A stretch of 64,000 nt of DNA, taken from assembly GCA_017308475.1 (NCBI GenBank), contig JAFKEU010000006.1, positions 186,001-250,000 on the forward strand, read 5' to 3'. The stretch comes from Alphaproteobacteria bacterium. Lineage in GTDB: Bacteria > Pseudomonadota > Alphaproteobacteria > Micropepsales > Micropepsaceae. The notes under the pieces are model-generated. The model did not search any database. It worked only from the letters and a program-made list of their open reading frames with translations, and was not told where the DNA came from. The position numbers and the translations under genes are program-made. Shown here in pieces: positions 17,327-27,098 of the stretch; position 1 is the stretch's first letter; every line of letters starts with the position of its first letter.

Positions 17327-18109
17327 ATGGACACCGTCAAGGCCAGTTCAGGCCGCCAGGGACAAATCATGCTCGTTCAGGGCATGCCGTCTGCGGTGTC
17401 TCGCGGCGATCTGGGACTGTTCCCTGGCACTCAGCCATTAGGAAAGCGCTCGCGGCGTGGGAAGACGCCCTCCTACCACGGAGTGCATGGTGGCTATAAG
17501 GCACTTGGCCTGGCGCTGTTCGAAAGTCTGCTGGAACGCGATTTTCAGACCGTCCTCTGCGCCGACCCCCGCGTGCAGGCGTACGCGGTCCAGTCTCATC
17601 AACTGCATTATTGGCTTCCATCGGCTTCCGACGGGAAGACCAACCAGAACCCCCATATCTATACGCCCGACGTATCCGTGATTCTCAAGGATGGCCGTCC
17701 CGTCGTCTTCGAAGTGAAGCACTCGCGGCTTCGTCTTCGTGAATCGTGGCAAAAGCGCGAGCCGCACATCCGCCGCGCCTACATCGAAGATCACGGCGTT
17801 CACTTCCAGGTCGTGACTGAACAAAACATTCGCATTCAGCCGCGTCTCTCCAATTACGAGATCATGCTGAGGCATCGCCATCCGGCGGACGATGTCGAAG
17901 CTGAAATCGCGGTCCGCGACGCACTCTTTCGTGTTCGCCAGCAATCCAACATTGGTGAAGTGTGCGATGCATGCCTGCTGAGAGACAATCGGCTAAGCCG
18001 TAGCTATTCGGCACTTATTCGTCTCGCTCTCGGCGGCGAGATTGTGTTGGACCTCAACGCGCCGCTCTCCCTCGCAACCGCCATTGTGAGGAAAGCACTC
18101 GATGACTGA
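17327..18109 (+). CDS. tnsA: Tn7-like transposase subunit TnsA (endonuclease)
   Basis: A 260-residue protein from the ATG at 17327, chosen because GGAG lies 6 bases upstream; weaker in-frame starts exist further up. Residues E66 (ALFESLLERDF), D115 (IYTPDVSVIL) and K131 (VFEVKHS) match the TnsA endonuclease catalytic triad in order and spacing. TnsA cuts the 5' strands at the element ends, so that with TnsB it gives cut-and-paste transposition. The C-terminal part should contact TnsC. The gene overlaps tnsB by 8 bp. Confidence 0.87.
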   Translation: MDTVKASSGRQGQIMLVQGMPSAVSRGDLGLFPGTQPLGKRSRRGKTPSYHGVHGGYKALGLALFESLLERDFQTVLCADPRVQAYAVQSHQLHYWLPSASDGKTNQNPHIYTPDVSVILKDGRPVVFEVKHSRLRLRESWQKREPHIRRAYIEDHGVHFQVVTEQNIRIQPRLSNYEIMLRHRHPADDVEAEIAVRDALFRVRQQSNIGEVCDACLLRDNRLSRSYSALIRLALGGEIVLDLNAPLSLATAIVRKALDD

Positions 18110-20345
18110 CGCTTTCAAATCTGAAGCAGCTCTTCCACCAGAAGGTGATGTGCTGCCAAACGACCACGGCACCAAAGAGGAAGGGCGGGTTGTGCGAACG
18201 CCTAAGATGGCGCTTGTTGTCAGAAGCCGGGTCATTATAGGTGGCCACGAGTATGACGTGGAGCGCAGACTCAATGATTCATGGTATTTCCTGAATCCAA
18301 AAACGAACGAGCCATGCTGCTATTCGGATTCCGACATTGCCAAGCTACAGGCAACGGGGCGCTTCCATGTTGTGTTCCAACCAAATGAAAAGTCGGATGC
18401 AACGCTACCGCCCAGCCCCTTATGCGTCGGAGAACACGCTCATGCCTCAAATATGCGCAAGCTCGAATATGTCGAAGCTTGCGTCCGGCATCCCGATTTT
18501 TGTCTTTCGCGCGGAGTACTGATCCCGATTGCGGAAGCTATTGCGCAAAAGCGCGGTGAACGTGTCCCTGCATTCCAATCGATGCTCAATTGGATCGAGA
18601 AGTATGATCGCTATTTCGCGGTTTATGGAGCGGCTGCTTTTTCGGACCGCCACGATAAGAAGGGCAACTATGGGGACCGCACTCCAGAATATCAGAACCG
18701 CGCCCTTCAGGTCGGAATCGATCACTGGCTGAAACGCCAATCCAAAGCAAATGCCTATGCATCAGTCGTCGAATATGTGCGCGAGTACAATGCCACAGAT
18801 GCCTCGAACGCCGACAAGTCCACGCTCGATCCCAAATATCTCGACGAAACCGGCGATTTGCTTCCTCCAAGCAAGCGTACGTTCGAACGGCGTTGCGACC
18901 GCGTAGACCCGGCCGCGCGCGACGCCATGCGCATAGGGTTCGCCTACGCCAAACAGCGCTATCGCACCCATACCACAACCGCGCTACCGGACCGACCATA
19001 CGCGCATGTCGAGGTGGACCACGCGACGTTGGATATTCAACTTGTCCATCCGGGCGGCACGATCTGTGGGAGGCCCGATCTCATCGCCTTCCGAGATCGC
19101 GCCACTGCGATGATCATCGGCTACGGACTGGGATACGAGGAGCCGAGTTACACCTCGTTCATAGACGGCCTGCGCCACACAATGTATCCCAAAGATATGA
19201 GCTCATTTCCAAAAGTGAGGAATGGCTTTCCATGTTTTGGGCGCATCGAAAATCTGTATCACGACAATGCCTTTCAATTCATTGGCGACAACATTCGAGA
19301 AGCGGCGCGACAACTGCAGATCAATCTCGTTCGTCTGCAACCCAAGGAGCCTTGGCTCAAGGGTGCGTTGGAGAAGTTCTTCAACGATCTAAATTTGAGT
19401 TTCGTTCACCAGCTCGAAGGAACGACGCTGGGCAATGTCGTAGCTCGGCCCGATCATGAGCACCTTGGAAAGCCCACCTACACACGGGAGCAATTCGAGC
19501 ATCTCCTGAATATTTGGATTTGCGATATTTATAACGCCGGAAATCGGAGAGCTTTGGGACATATTCGCGGCTTCGGTGGACAGTCCCCCTTGCAGGCATG
19601 GGCAGAAAAGGTACGCGACTATGAAACCGACGCGTTGCCAGGACGGGAGTTATTCATCGCGCTAGCCGGTCATACGTCGCACCGAACCATCCAAAAGAAT
19701 GGTATCACCATAGACCACATCATTTATGAAGGCCCGGAGCTCGCCAATTTGCTCGGAAACCCAAAGCACAAGCAGCGGGACATGCAAGGCGCGGCGACGC
19801 AATATAAGGTCGTGCGCGACCCCAACAATCTGAGTGAGGTGTACGTCCATGACCACCACACTGGCGCCATCCTCACTGTTTCAGCGACCGTCGCACACCG
19901 CGAATATGCGAAAGACCTAACGCTCACCGAGCACGAAATCGTCTGCGCCCGAGCGCGCGAGGCGAGCCGCAAGAAGAATAAGCTGTCCACTGCTCAACTC
20001 ATGCGTACGAAGGCGATGTTGAATGAGATCGCCGCTGAAACGATTGCTGGTCCGAAATTCAAGACCACCCAGCGGCAGCTTGCTCGTTGGCTTGAGGGTG
20101 ACCGCCGTCGGCAGTTGCGGAGTGAGGTCGAGTCCTTCGCTCCCGAAGGGAACGACTATCTCGAAGCCCTGCCGCCTCGCGCTCCGAAAAACGTGACGAA
20201 ACACGTTTCCCCTGAAGCCGGGGTTGGTGCTTCCGCCGTTAACCGCATGCCTAAGACTGACGAAACGGCGCCGCCGACAAACGAATTCGAGGACGATTTG
20301 GAAGAATTCCGCTCTCAAAAGAAATGGAACGCCAAATATGACTGA
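18102..20345 (+). CDS. tnsB: Tn7-like transposase subunit TnsB (DDE integrase)
   Basis: A 747-residue Mu/Tn7-type transposase. The DDE triad can be placed at D306 (HVEVDHATLD), D388 (NLYHDNAFQF) and E424 (WLKGALEKFF), with 35 residues between the last two, as in retroviral-type integrases. Upstream lie DNA-binding HTH regions, and a Mu-C-like beta barrel follows. TnsB binds the ends and joins the 3' strands to target DNA. The extreme C-terminus, which recruits TnsC in relatives, is acidic and charged (EDDLEEFRSQKKWNAKYD). It overlaps tnsA and tnsC by 8 bp each. Confidence 0.9.
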   Translation: MTDAFKSEAALPPEGDVLPNDHGTKEEGRVVRTPKMALVVRSRVIIGGHEYDVERRLNDSWYFLNPKTNEPCCYSDSDIAKLQATGRFHVVFQPNEKSDATLPPSPLCVGEHAHASNMRKLEYVEACVRHPDFCLSRGVLIPIAEAIAQKRGERVPAFQSMLNWIEKYDRYFAVYGAAAFSDRHDKKGNYGDRTPEYQNRALQVGIDHWLKRQSKANAYASVVEYVREYNATDASNADKSTLDPKYLDETGDLLPPSKRTFERRCDRVDPAARDAMRIGFAYAKQRYRTHTTTALPDRPYAHVEVDHATLDIQLVHPGGTICGRPDLIAFRDRATAMIIGYGLGYEEPSYTSFIDGLRHTMYPKDMSSFPKVRNGFPCFGRIENLYHDNAFQFIGDNIREAARQLQINLVRLQPKEPWLKGALEKFFNDLNLSFVHQLEGTTLGNVVARPDHEHLGKPTYTREQFEHLLNIWICDIYNAGNRRALGHIRGFGGQSPLQAWAEKVRDYETDALPGRELFIALAGHTSHRTIQKNGITIDHIIYEGPELANLLGNPKHKQRDMQGAATQYKVVRDPNNLSEVYVHDHHTGAILTVSATVAHREYAKDLTLTEHEIVCARAREASRKKNKLSTAQLMRTKAMLNEIAAETIAGPKFKTTQRQLARWLEGDRRRQLRSEVESFAPEGNDYLEALPPRAPKNVTKHVSPEAGVGASAVNRMPKTDETAPPTNEFEDDLEEFRSQKKWNAKYD

Positions 20346-21351
20346 CAACCAGAACGAAACGATGGCGTTGCCCGAGACGACGCACTCCGTTGCTGCTGAT
20401 CGCCAACAAAAGATCAAAAGCATCTTTGTCGAACATGATCGCTTCCGTGAAGCATGGAGCGCCATCCGACGTACTCACTATCCGGTGGAGGGCGGCGCGC
20501 CGGATCATGGCTCGATTTCACTGCTCGCGGGCGAGAGCAGTGTTGGTAAGACCTATGTCGTCAGCCGCTACGCCAAAGATCATCCGCCATTCATGGTGGA
20601 GGGCGGCATGATTTTTCCTGCCGTTCGCGTTGATGTTCCTATGGAAGGCAGGCGAGGCCTCCTTGAAGCCATAGCGGAAGCATTGCAGGTCAGGCATTCG
20701 TTGCGGATCAATAATCCGAGTCTGTTGGGGATGGTCCTCAAAGCGTTGGTTGACCACAAAGTCGAGCTTCTTCTCTTTGACGAGGTTCAAACCGTTCTCG
20801 ATGAGAAGAATCGCCAGATGGTCTCCTATATGCAGCATCTGCTTCGTAAAATTTCGAATTTGGGGACTCTTAATGTCATCTGTATCGGTCTGGAAGAAAC
20901 ATATGACTTTATGAGTGCCGATCCGCAGCTTTCCGGTCGCGGTCTGAATTACACAATTGTACAGCCGTATTCTTGGGAGAATGGAGAAGAACAGAAGCTT
21001 TTCCGTCTTCTCTGCGACGAGTTTGATCGTCTTCTTCCGTTCGATAGGCGTTCAGGGCTCGGTGCGCAGTGGATGGCGCATCGGTTGTTCCACGTTAGTG
21101 AGGGAAACATCGGCCGACTCAAAAATTTCCTATTCCAGGCAGGCTGTCTCGCAATCAATGAAGGTACAGATATGATTGAGGTTGGCCATTTCGCCATCGC
21201 ATATGACCGGATCAAACCGCGCGGCGTGGAATTCAATCCGTTCGTGCACGACATGTCGGTAGCGCCAAAAAGGGAAGAAGCACCTCATAGGATTTCCGGT
21301 GCTCCGCGCGACATCTTTAAGAAGAAGAAACGCACTGATGTCGTCGCGTGA
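20338..21351 (+). CDS. tnsC: Tn7-like transposition regulator TnsC (AAA+ ATPase)
   Basis: A 337-residue AAA+ protein from the ATG that overlaps the tnsB stop. Walker A is AGESSVGKT (residues 64-72) and Walker B is LLLFDEVQ (D148, E149). The region IVQPYSWENGEEQKLFRLL and the helix after it match the TniB/TnsC lid. TnsC links target selection by TniQ to the TnsAB transposase and confers target immunity in relatives. The 3' end overlaps tniQ by 14 bp. Confidence 0.88.
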   Translation: MTDNQNETMALPETTHSVAADRQQKIKSIFVEHDRFREAWSAIRRTHYPVEGGAPDHGSISLLAGESSVGKTYVVSRYAKDHPPFMVEGGMIFPAVRVDVPMEGRRGLLEAIAEALQVRHSLRINNPSLLGMVLKALVDHKVELLLFDEVQTVLDEKNRQMVSYMQHLLRKISNLGTLNVICIGLEETYDFMSADPQLSGRGLNYTIVQPYSWENGEEQKLFRLLCDEFDRLLPFDRRSGLGAQWMAHRLFHVSEGNIGRLKNFLFQAGCLAINEGTDMIEVGHFAIAYDRIKPRGVEFNPFVHDMSVAPKREEAPHRISGAPRDIFKKKKRTDVVA

Positions 21352-23557
21352 TACCTATACCGTACCACTCCCGCGCTGGCCCCCGAAAGCGTTCAAATAC
21401 GAACCGGCGCATGGCTATTTCCTTCGGCTTGCCGAGAGAAATGGGGCTCAAAGCGCGCGCGTCTTTGCGGACGGTGTGGGACTCAACGGCCGCAACTTTG
21501 ACATCGCTGAGCTGCTTCGCTTTTGCCAGAAATTCCCAATAGCGGGAATGGAAGAATTAATCGCAGCAACACCTTCCATCGAGGGCTCTTTTATCCGCGT
21601 GAACGGTCAGACATTTCGGAAAGCAACGGATTGGTCCGCACGGCGACCAAGAGTGTGTGATGCCTGTCTTGGCGAAGTTCGGTATTACCGCAACTGGTGG
21701 GACCTCTCCATTATCGGAAGGTGCCCCATTCATGATCGCCCTCTAGTCGGAGGTGACACATCGTCGTCCCTTGCTTGGTGGTATCCAGCAATCGGGGTGA
21801 CATCAGAAGGACATGACCTGGCTATATCTCCAGTGATGCATTCTGAGTGCAGGCTTGGAACTTGGGATGCTTACGTCCTCGGACGCATGGGAGTGATTTT
21901 GTCGCCGTCGGCACCGCTTCTCGACAAGTGCGAGTTGTTTGAAGCAATTGCGGCTGTCGAGTTTCTCGGAAAGGCCGGACTATTTGGGTTTCGCGCAAAC
22001 ACACCGGGCCGACTAACTGACAACGACCGCCTGCAAGCGTTGAATGTGGGCTTCAGTGCGTTCAGGGCTGGTGAGAACGGCCTCATAAAATTGATCGAAG
22101 CATACGTTCAAACGAACCCGCGATGGCCGGACCGACACGATGGTCAGACCAGTTTGGAGACATTCTTCGGATGGCTCTGGCAGGGAGCGAGAAATGCGCT
22201 CCCATCGATTGCAATGACAAGCGTCGAGGCTGCGATGCGTGCGGTTGCCGACCGCCATTGCATAGGCAGCGCCCGAGGGATGTTAAAGGGGCGGGGACCA
22301 AATGCATTGGAGGATGGCAAAATCGCGTTGGAACCATTGGCAAGAAAGCTAGGCGTCCCACGGAAGCGATTGCGAGTCTTCGTTGAAATACTTGGTCTAT
22401 GTCGAAATGGAACGGGTCGAGGAGTGTTCCATTCGTTCGGGCCCGAAGAAATTGCACTCATCAAAGCAACGCTAGGCGATTTGTTGAGCTTCAATCAGGC
22501 CCTGCAAATGACCGGTTTCTCTAGGCGCGAATTCAAGAAGTTCTGTAAGGCAAACGCTATTTCGGCTTTTGCGTCTGCAGGGACGGCTCATGCGCGCTTT
22601 CGGAAAAGCGAAATTGCAGCCCACCTTGAGCTGCGGCATCGAGCTGAGGAAGATGGCACGCCATTAGCCACGAAAGACTGTCTGAGGTCGCAATGCTCGA
22701 TTAGAGGGTTTCGGCCCCGAGCAAATCCAATTCGGCCGGGCTTGAGAAGGCGCGATGCGGCCGTAGCGCTTGGCGTGGAACCAATTGTCATCAAGGCTTT
22801 GATAGACGCCGGATATTTGGGCCTCACAACCAGAAGCTATTTGGCGCGCGCTACTGTCGATGAAACTAGCGTCAAAAACTTCAAGCTGAAGTATGCGCCC
22901 GCCCATCTGTATGCGGGAATTCTACAATGCCGTCCCAATTCTGCGATGGCTGTGCTGGAGAAGCACGGTCTTGCCAAACTGCCTAACATTAAAACCAAGG
23001 AAGCGAGCTTCGTGGACCGGATTGCGGCGCGGGTCGCGCTGGGCCTGACAAATGATCCAGACGAAGTAGTCCATGGCTCTCTTGGCCATTTTTGGAAAGA
23101 GTTTGTTAGCTACGTACGGAGCAAATGTGGTTCGACGAGGATGTTCAATCAAAGAGAACATAGCGCGGTCCGTCTCTATAGTGGAGATCGACGATTTTCA
23201 GTTGTGTTCAAGATCGACAAATCGTTGCGTTCGATCAGCTACGAATTGACTTGCGATCCGAGAAAGTCATTCCGGCGATACGAGCGCGCCTCGCAATATC
23301 TGCCGGAGATATCGGAGCGACTGGCACAAAGTGTTATCAAGAAGCTAGACGATGGCACACTGATCATATCTGAGGGGCGGGAATGCAATTTTAGCCACGA
23401 TGATTGTTGGAGAGAAATATTCGAGTGGATCGAGCATAGAATGCTTTTCTTCCGTTCGATCTTCGCCCCAAAAGCAGCAAAATATCGGATAGGAGCGGAC
23501 GACTCTGTTCCGGAAGATGCAAACGACAAAATTGGCCAACAGTCAGCATATCTTTGA
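21338..23557 (+). CDS. tniQ: TniQ/TnsD-family target-selection protein
   Basis: A 739-residue protein from the ATG inside the end of tnsC. The N-terminal 140 residues are TniQ-like: PHGYFLRLAE-type start (EPAHGYFLRLAERNG), then zinc-binding elements VCDACLG and GRCPIHDRPL. The rest carries several HTH-like stretches (ALQMTGFSRREFKKFCKANAI; LRRRDAAVALGVEPIVIKAL). Long TniQ proteins of the TnsD type recognise a fixed chromosomal attachment site, whereas short ones act with CRISPR effectors. The length here argues for TnsD-like site recognition, with no CRISPR genes nearby. The target site is unknown. Confidence 0.84.
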   Translation: MSSRDTYTVPLPRWPPKAFKYEPAHGYFLRLAERNGAQSARVFADGVGLNGRNFDIAELLRFCQKFPIAGMEELIAATPSIEGSFIRVNGQTFRKATDWSARRPRVCDACLGEVRYYRNWWDLSIIGRCPIHDRPLVGGDTSSSLAWWYPAIGVTSEGHDLAISPVMHSECRLGTWDAYVLGRMGVILSPSAPLLDKCELFEAIAAVEFLGKAGLFGFRANTPGRLTDNDRLQALNVGFSAFRAGENGLIKLIEAYVQTNPRWPDRHDGQTSLETFFGWLWQGARNALPSIAMTSVEAAMRAVADRHCIGSARGMLKGRGPNALEDGKIALEPLARKLGVPRKRLRVFVEILGLCRNGTGRGVFHSFGPEEIALIKATLGDLLSFNQALQMTGFSRREFKKFCKANAISAFASAGTAHARFRKSEIAAHLELRHRAEEDGTPLATKDCLRSQCSIRGFRPRANPIRPGLRRRDAAVALGVEPIVIKALIDAGYLGLTTRSYLARATVDETSVKNFKLKYAPAHLYAGILQCRPNSAMAVLEKHGLAKLPNIKTKEASFVDRIAARVALGLTNDPDEVVHGSLGHFWKEFVSYVRSKCGSTRMFNQREHSAVRLYSGDRRFSVVFKIDKSLRSISYELTCDPRKSFRRYERASQYLPEISERLAQSVIKKLDDGTLIISEGRECNFSHDDCWREIFEWIEHRMLFFRSIFAPKAAKYRIGADDSVPEDANDKIGQQSAYL

Positions 23558-23679
23558 AATAATGATGGGCCCCGTGCGGGTTCGCCGCCATCCCCACCCC
23601 GCGATTGATCCGCCCCAAAGTGCGGCGTCTCCTGCGGTCCCCGCGCTTAATGGGTCCGGGTCCCCAACGCGCGCATCGC

Positions 23680-24579
23680 TTATGCCGATGCGCCTTCCAT
23701 ATCCGCGATCTTGCGAAACTCGCCTAGAATTTCCTGATGATTGCTGTTCAGGTAACGCACGATGCGCGTATTCCGGAGGAGTTTCGCCAGATACCCCTTG
23801 GCTAGAACAAGGTCCAAGTGATCGGTGCCATAAGATTGCTCCGCGATTTTGAACTCACGCTCTAAGTTTGACGCCTCTCGCTCCATCAAAGCGATTTGCT
23901 CATCAGTCAAGCCTCTGAGTTTAGGACTGTGAGGAGCGACGAGCTGATCCTTCGTAGTCGCCGCAAGCAGCGCCCGCGCATAACTGCCGGTGAATTTGTT
24001 CATGGCGATCATCAGTTCCGCGGCCTCGATCTGGCGGATGGGCACCATCTTTCGGAGTTCCGAAAATGCGTTGCTCGCCACATACTTGTCCTTGAGCAAT
24101 TCAGCGGCTTCGGGGCAGATGCCATCCAGTAGGCGCACTTTGTGTCGGAGGGTGCTGACATCGATATTCAGAGCTGCGGCGATCCGCTTCTCCGGTGCGC
24201 CACGTTCGATGGCCTTCAGGATCATTTTGTGCTCCTGAATGATCGCGAGGCGGTTGACTCGCCGATTGTAGGTGAAGCCCTCGTCGTCGGTCGAAACGAG
24301 ACAAGTGACTTCAGTTTCCCCGAGTTCCTTGAGGACCTCGACGCGGAGATGTCCGTCCAGCAATAGATAGGCGCCGCTACTGTCGCGACAGCGCGTAACC
24401 ACGGGAGGCTCGATGATTCCGATTTCGCGGATTGAACTGACAATCTGGCTATATTTCCGTGAGCGCTTGATGTTCGGCGAAACGACATGAAGCGGCCGAA
24501 TGTCCGCGATCTTGAGCCGAACGCTGTTCTGCTCAAACCCGATTTCAACGCCTCCAGATTGGCTTCTGCGTCGGGTCAT
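23680..24579 (-). CDS. ParB/RepB-like partition-family protein (second of pair)
   Basis: A 299-residue protein with a ParB N-terminal nuclease-like fold. The signature is LLLDGHLRVEVL (the DGHxR motif, residues about 80-90), followed by a central HTH (RIAAALNIDVSTLRHKVRLL) and a RepB-type C-terminus. It overlaps the preceding ParB-like gene by 4 bp. No parA ATPase is adjacent, so a classical partition role is doubtful. The pairing with a recombinase is seen in other alphaproteobacterial islands as I recall it. It may bind and organise DNA for recombination or regulate the element (inference). Confidence 0.75.
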   Translation of the reverse strand: MTRRRSQSGGVEIGFEQNSVRLKIADIRPLHVVSPNIKRSRKYSQIVSSIREIGIIEPPVVTRCRDSSGAYLLLDGHLRVEVLKELGETEVTCLVSTDDEGFTYNRRVNRLAIIQEHKMILKAIERGAPEKRIAAALNIDVSTLRHKVRLLDGICPEAAELLKDKYVASNAFSELRKMVPIRQIEAAELMIAMNKFTGSYARALLAATTKDQLVAPHSPKLRGLTDEQIALMEREASNLEREFKIAEQSYGTDHLDLVLAKGYLAKLLRNTRIVRYLNSNHQEILGEFRKIADMEGASA

Positions 24580-25448
24580 GTGTCGGCACCGGACAGTCGT
24601 GAACCGATATTGCCGGGAAGAGAATCCAGGCTTTCAGCGCGCAACAGATTCACGAAGTTATCGTCATTGAAAAGTGTCCGCAGCGCCTCGACCACGAATA
24701 TCAATCGTCCTTTCGTGAGGTCGGCCTTCTTCACCATGGCACGCTTCTTCTCAGCGTCGTCGCGATAGGTGCGAAGCAGTCGCTCCACTGACATGGGCCG
24801 ACGGGCGCCGTTCTTATCCAACCCTTTGCCGCGACGCTGGCGCTGAGCGATGAGGCGCTTGACTGCGCTGAGCTTGGTTCCGCGCAACAGCTTTCGCTCG
24901 TAAGCTTCATGGAGTACGCGCTGCACCTCGGTATCATCCGCTTCGGCGATTTCAACAGCGACGCTTACCGGCAAGTGTCCGGATTCGACAGCCCGCAGAA
25001 GGCGGTGCTCGCCGGTCTCTAAGAGACGAACAACGGCTCGCACATATTCGAGGGTGAGGCCGGTCTTGGCTGCTATATCGACCTCGTCATAACCTCGCCG
25101 CTTGAGCCCACCGATATCGTGCAGCAGGTCGATGGCTCTGTGTTGGCGGCGGGCGAGATTTTCGACGAGGCTCATCACCATGCAGTCTTCTTCGGTCGCG
25201 TCGATCACAATGGCGGGAATAGTTGGTTGTTTTAGAGACCGAAATGCCTCCAGACGACCTTGGCCGCAGACGAGATCATAGCGGTCGCTATCAACTTTCC
25301 GGGCGACCGTTATCGGACGCTTCAATCCGATGGTCGCAATGTTATCGATAATTTCCTTGAACACTTTCTGATTTCGGACACGTGGATTGACCACCTCGAC
25401 TTGATCGATGGGGATCGATAGCACAATCGGCGGTGTCTCGGTTTTCAC
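24576..25448 (-). CDS. ParB-like protein (first of pair)
   Basis: A 290-residue protein starting at a GTG whose first base is the last base of the recombinase stop (TAGTG). The ParB box contains VCGQGRLEAFRSL (the GxxR motif) and the helix MVMSLVENLARRQHRAIDLL, which is the ParB ENxxR region (ENLARR). A central HTH (DIAAKTGLTLEYVRAVVRLLETG) follows. It is very different in sequence from its partner, so the two are not a recent duplication. The tight coupling to the recombinase and to the second ParB suggests one functional unit. Confidence 0.78.
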   Translation of the reverse strand: MKTETPPIVLSIPIDQVEVVNPRVRNQKVFKEIIDNIATIGLKRPITVARKVDSDRYDLVCGQGRLEAFRSLKQPTIPAIVIDATEEDCMVMSLVENLARRQHRAIDLLHDIGGLKRRGYDEVDIAAKTGLTLEYVRAVVRLLETGEHRLLRAVESGHLPVSVAVEIAEADDTEVQRVLHEAYERKLLRGTKLSAVKRLIAQRQRRGKGLDKNGARRPMSVERLLRTYRDDAEKKRAMVKKADLTKGRLIFVVEALRTLFNDDNFVNLLRAESLDSLPGNIGSRLSGADT

Positions 25449-26977
25449 TACGCGACCTCCTGTAGGCTCACGCGTTCGCAGAACTCGAAGAGATAATCGA
25501 GGGTCTCAAAGCAATAGCAGTCGAGCGAAACGCCGTTCGCTTCCGCGAGGTGCAACCGTCCGACGGTCATATCGAGGGAGGGCAGTAGATAATAGTCGAG
25601 AACATCAGTGTTGTTCGCCGCCATGCGAATGGCGGCGGTTATGTCCGGAAGAACGCCGGTATCGAGACGGATGTGCCAACGATAGGAGCCTGTAGCGGTC
25701 ATGGCACACCGTGCAATCACAACGGATATTGTGAATTCATCGTTGACACGCAAAAGCCCGTTAGGGAGCGGTTCAACAAGCCCTCCGATCTTCTGGATGC
25801 CTGCGACAACATCGGCCACGGCCGACGGATGTCGTGCCCGTAACGCGCGATTGGTCTCGACATATTGGTAGTCGCGCTCTGGGGTGTAGCCGATTAATTC
25901 ATATGCTCTCAGCACACTGCCAAAGCGACTCCGAAAGATACTGCTGGATGGGACTCCGTCGGCCTCGTCGATGACGATCCCCGAGAGATATCCTCTTTCC
26001 CGAAGGAGGCTACCGAGCGCGGAGAGCATTTCCTCGTCCGGCATTCTATAGGACCGTTCGGCAATGATTGCTTGCGCGCCATCGAAGAGCTGACGATCCA
26101 CTATGGATTCGAATACCCCGTTCGAGCGCACCCACATTTCGGGACTATTGAGAACATGCTTGCGCTTGAGTTTGAAGGACGCGCAATTCCAGACATTGTT
26201 ACCGATATATTTCTCATTGATCAGCACCTGATGGACCGTACCCTTGGTCCAGGGCCGTTTTAGGTCTGTGAGGACGCCAGCTTTGTTGAGGTCCGATGCG
26301 ATCTGGGTTTCGGATTTTCCGTCTTGGACAAACCACCGGTATATTTGGCGAATGGTTTCGATTTCGGACTCTGGGCCGGGCACTAGGATCACGCGGTCAG
26401 TCTGGATGCTTTTGTGCTGACCTCGGACGAGCTGCTCTTTCACCGCTCCCGCCTGATCAATTAGTTGGCGACGCAGACCGAGGCCAGCAGGACCACCTTG
26501 CCGATAGCCCAGCTCGATTAGGCGGCACTGTCCCGCGAAAACCTTGGCAGACAGCTCACGGCTGTATTCGCCAGCCATCGCACGCTTAACGCCTTTGACG
26601 ATTGTTGAGACCGGGCTGCCGTCGTTCTCAAATTGCTCGGCGCAATACTGAACGCTGATACCGGCGCGTTTGCACCGGTATTCATAGTAGGCGCTCTCAT
26701 CGGCATCTTGGAATCGGCCCCACCGACTTACGTCGTAGACGAGGATCGTGTCGAAATCGGAATGGCCGGACTCCACGTCAGCAAGAAGTTGCTTGAGCCC
26801 ATCCCGCCCATCCAAGCGCAAGCCGCTTTTCCCAGAGTCCGCATAAGTCCGAACGATCTCCAGGCCCCGGCGCGCCGCGTAGCTCCGGATCGCTTCAGCT
26901 TGGTTCTCGGTCGAGTATTTCTGGTGCTCGGTGGACATGCGGACATATTCAGCCGCCCGAACAGGAATACCCGCCAT
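25448..26977 (-). CDS. Large serine recombinase
   Basis: A 509-residue protein from MAGIPVRAAEYVRMSTEHQ. The catalytic Ser15 lies in the YVRMST motif of the resolvase domain (residues 1-150), followed by RRGLEIVRTYADSGKSG and DTILVYDVSRWGR. A recombinase domain follows (TQIASDLNKAGVL...TKGTVHQVLINEKYIG). The Cys-rich zinc ribbon of phage-type large recombinases is not visible, and the C-terminal 200 residues look distinct. The frame is open upstream to 27193, but this start fits the domain. It opens the minus-strand recombinase-ParB-ParB operon. Confidence 0.85.
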   Translation of the reverse strand: MAGIPVRAAEYVRMSTEHQKYSTENQAEAIRSYAARRGLEIVRTYADSGKSGLRLDGRDGLKQLLADVESGHSDFDTILVYDVSRWGRFQDADESAYYEYRCKRAGISVQYCAEQFENDGSPVSTIVKGVKRAMAGEYSRELSAKVFAGQCRLIELGYRQGGPAGLGLRRQLIDQAGAVKEQLVRGQHKSIQTDRVILVPGPESEIETIRQIYRWFVQDGKSETQIASDLNKAGVLTDLKRPWTKGTVHQVLINEKYIGNNVWNCASFKLKRKHVLNSPEMWVRSNGVFESIVDRQLFDGAQAIIAERSYRMPDEEMLSALGSLLRERGYLSGIVIDEADGVPSSSIFRSRFGSVLRAYELIGYTPERDYQYVETNRALRARHPSAVADVVAGIQKIGGLVEPLPNGLLRVNDEFTISVVIARCAMTATGSYRWHIRLDTGVLPDITAAIRMAANNTDVLDYYLLPSLDMTVGRLHLAEANGVSLDCYCFETLDYLFEFCERVSLQEVA

Positions 26978-27098
26978 TGATGTCTCATCGCCCGAATTTC
27001 TTCCGGACGCACGCCTTCCAGCACCCATTTCACTCGTCCGGTTAAAGTAACCCCTTCGGCGAGTTCTTTTTTCCAGTGTAACTGCGGAGAAAAGACCG

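Larger units (their letters stand above)
17327..23557 (+). mobile_element. Tn7-like transposition module tnsA-tnsB-tnsC-tniQ (element ends not located)
   Basis: Four genes overlapping by 8, 8 and 14 bp form an intact heteromeric Tn7-type transposase set. The span given is the gene module only. In classical Tn7 one transposon end lies just upstream of tnsA, with cargo beyond the last tns gene. That would make the ParB/recombinase genes cargo, but I could not define terminal repeats or a target duplication. Confidence 0.8.

Noticed and set aside
17327..23557. CRISPR-associated transposon (CAST)
   Set aside because: TniQ is long (739 residues) as in TnsD. No cas gene, repeat array or short TniQ is present in the window.
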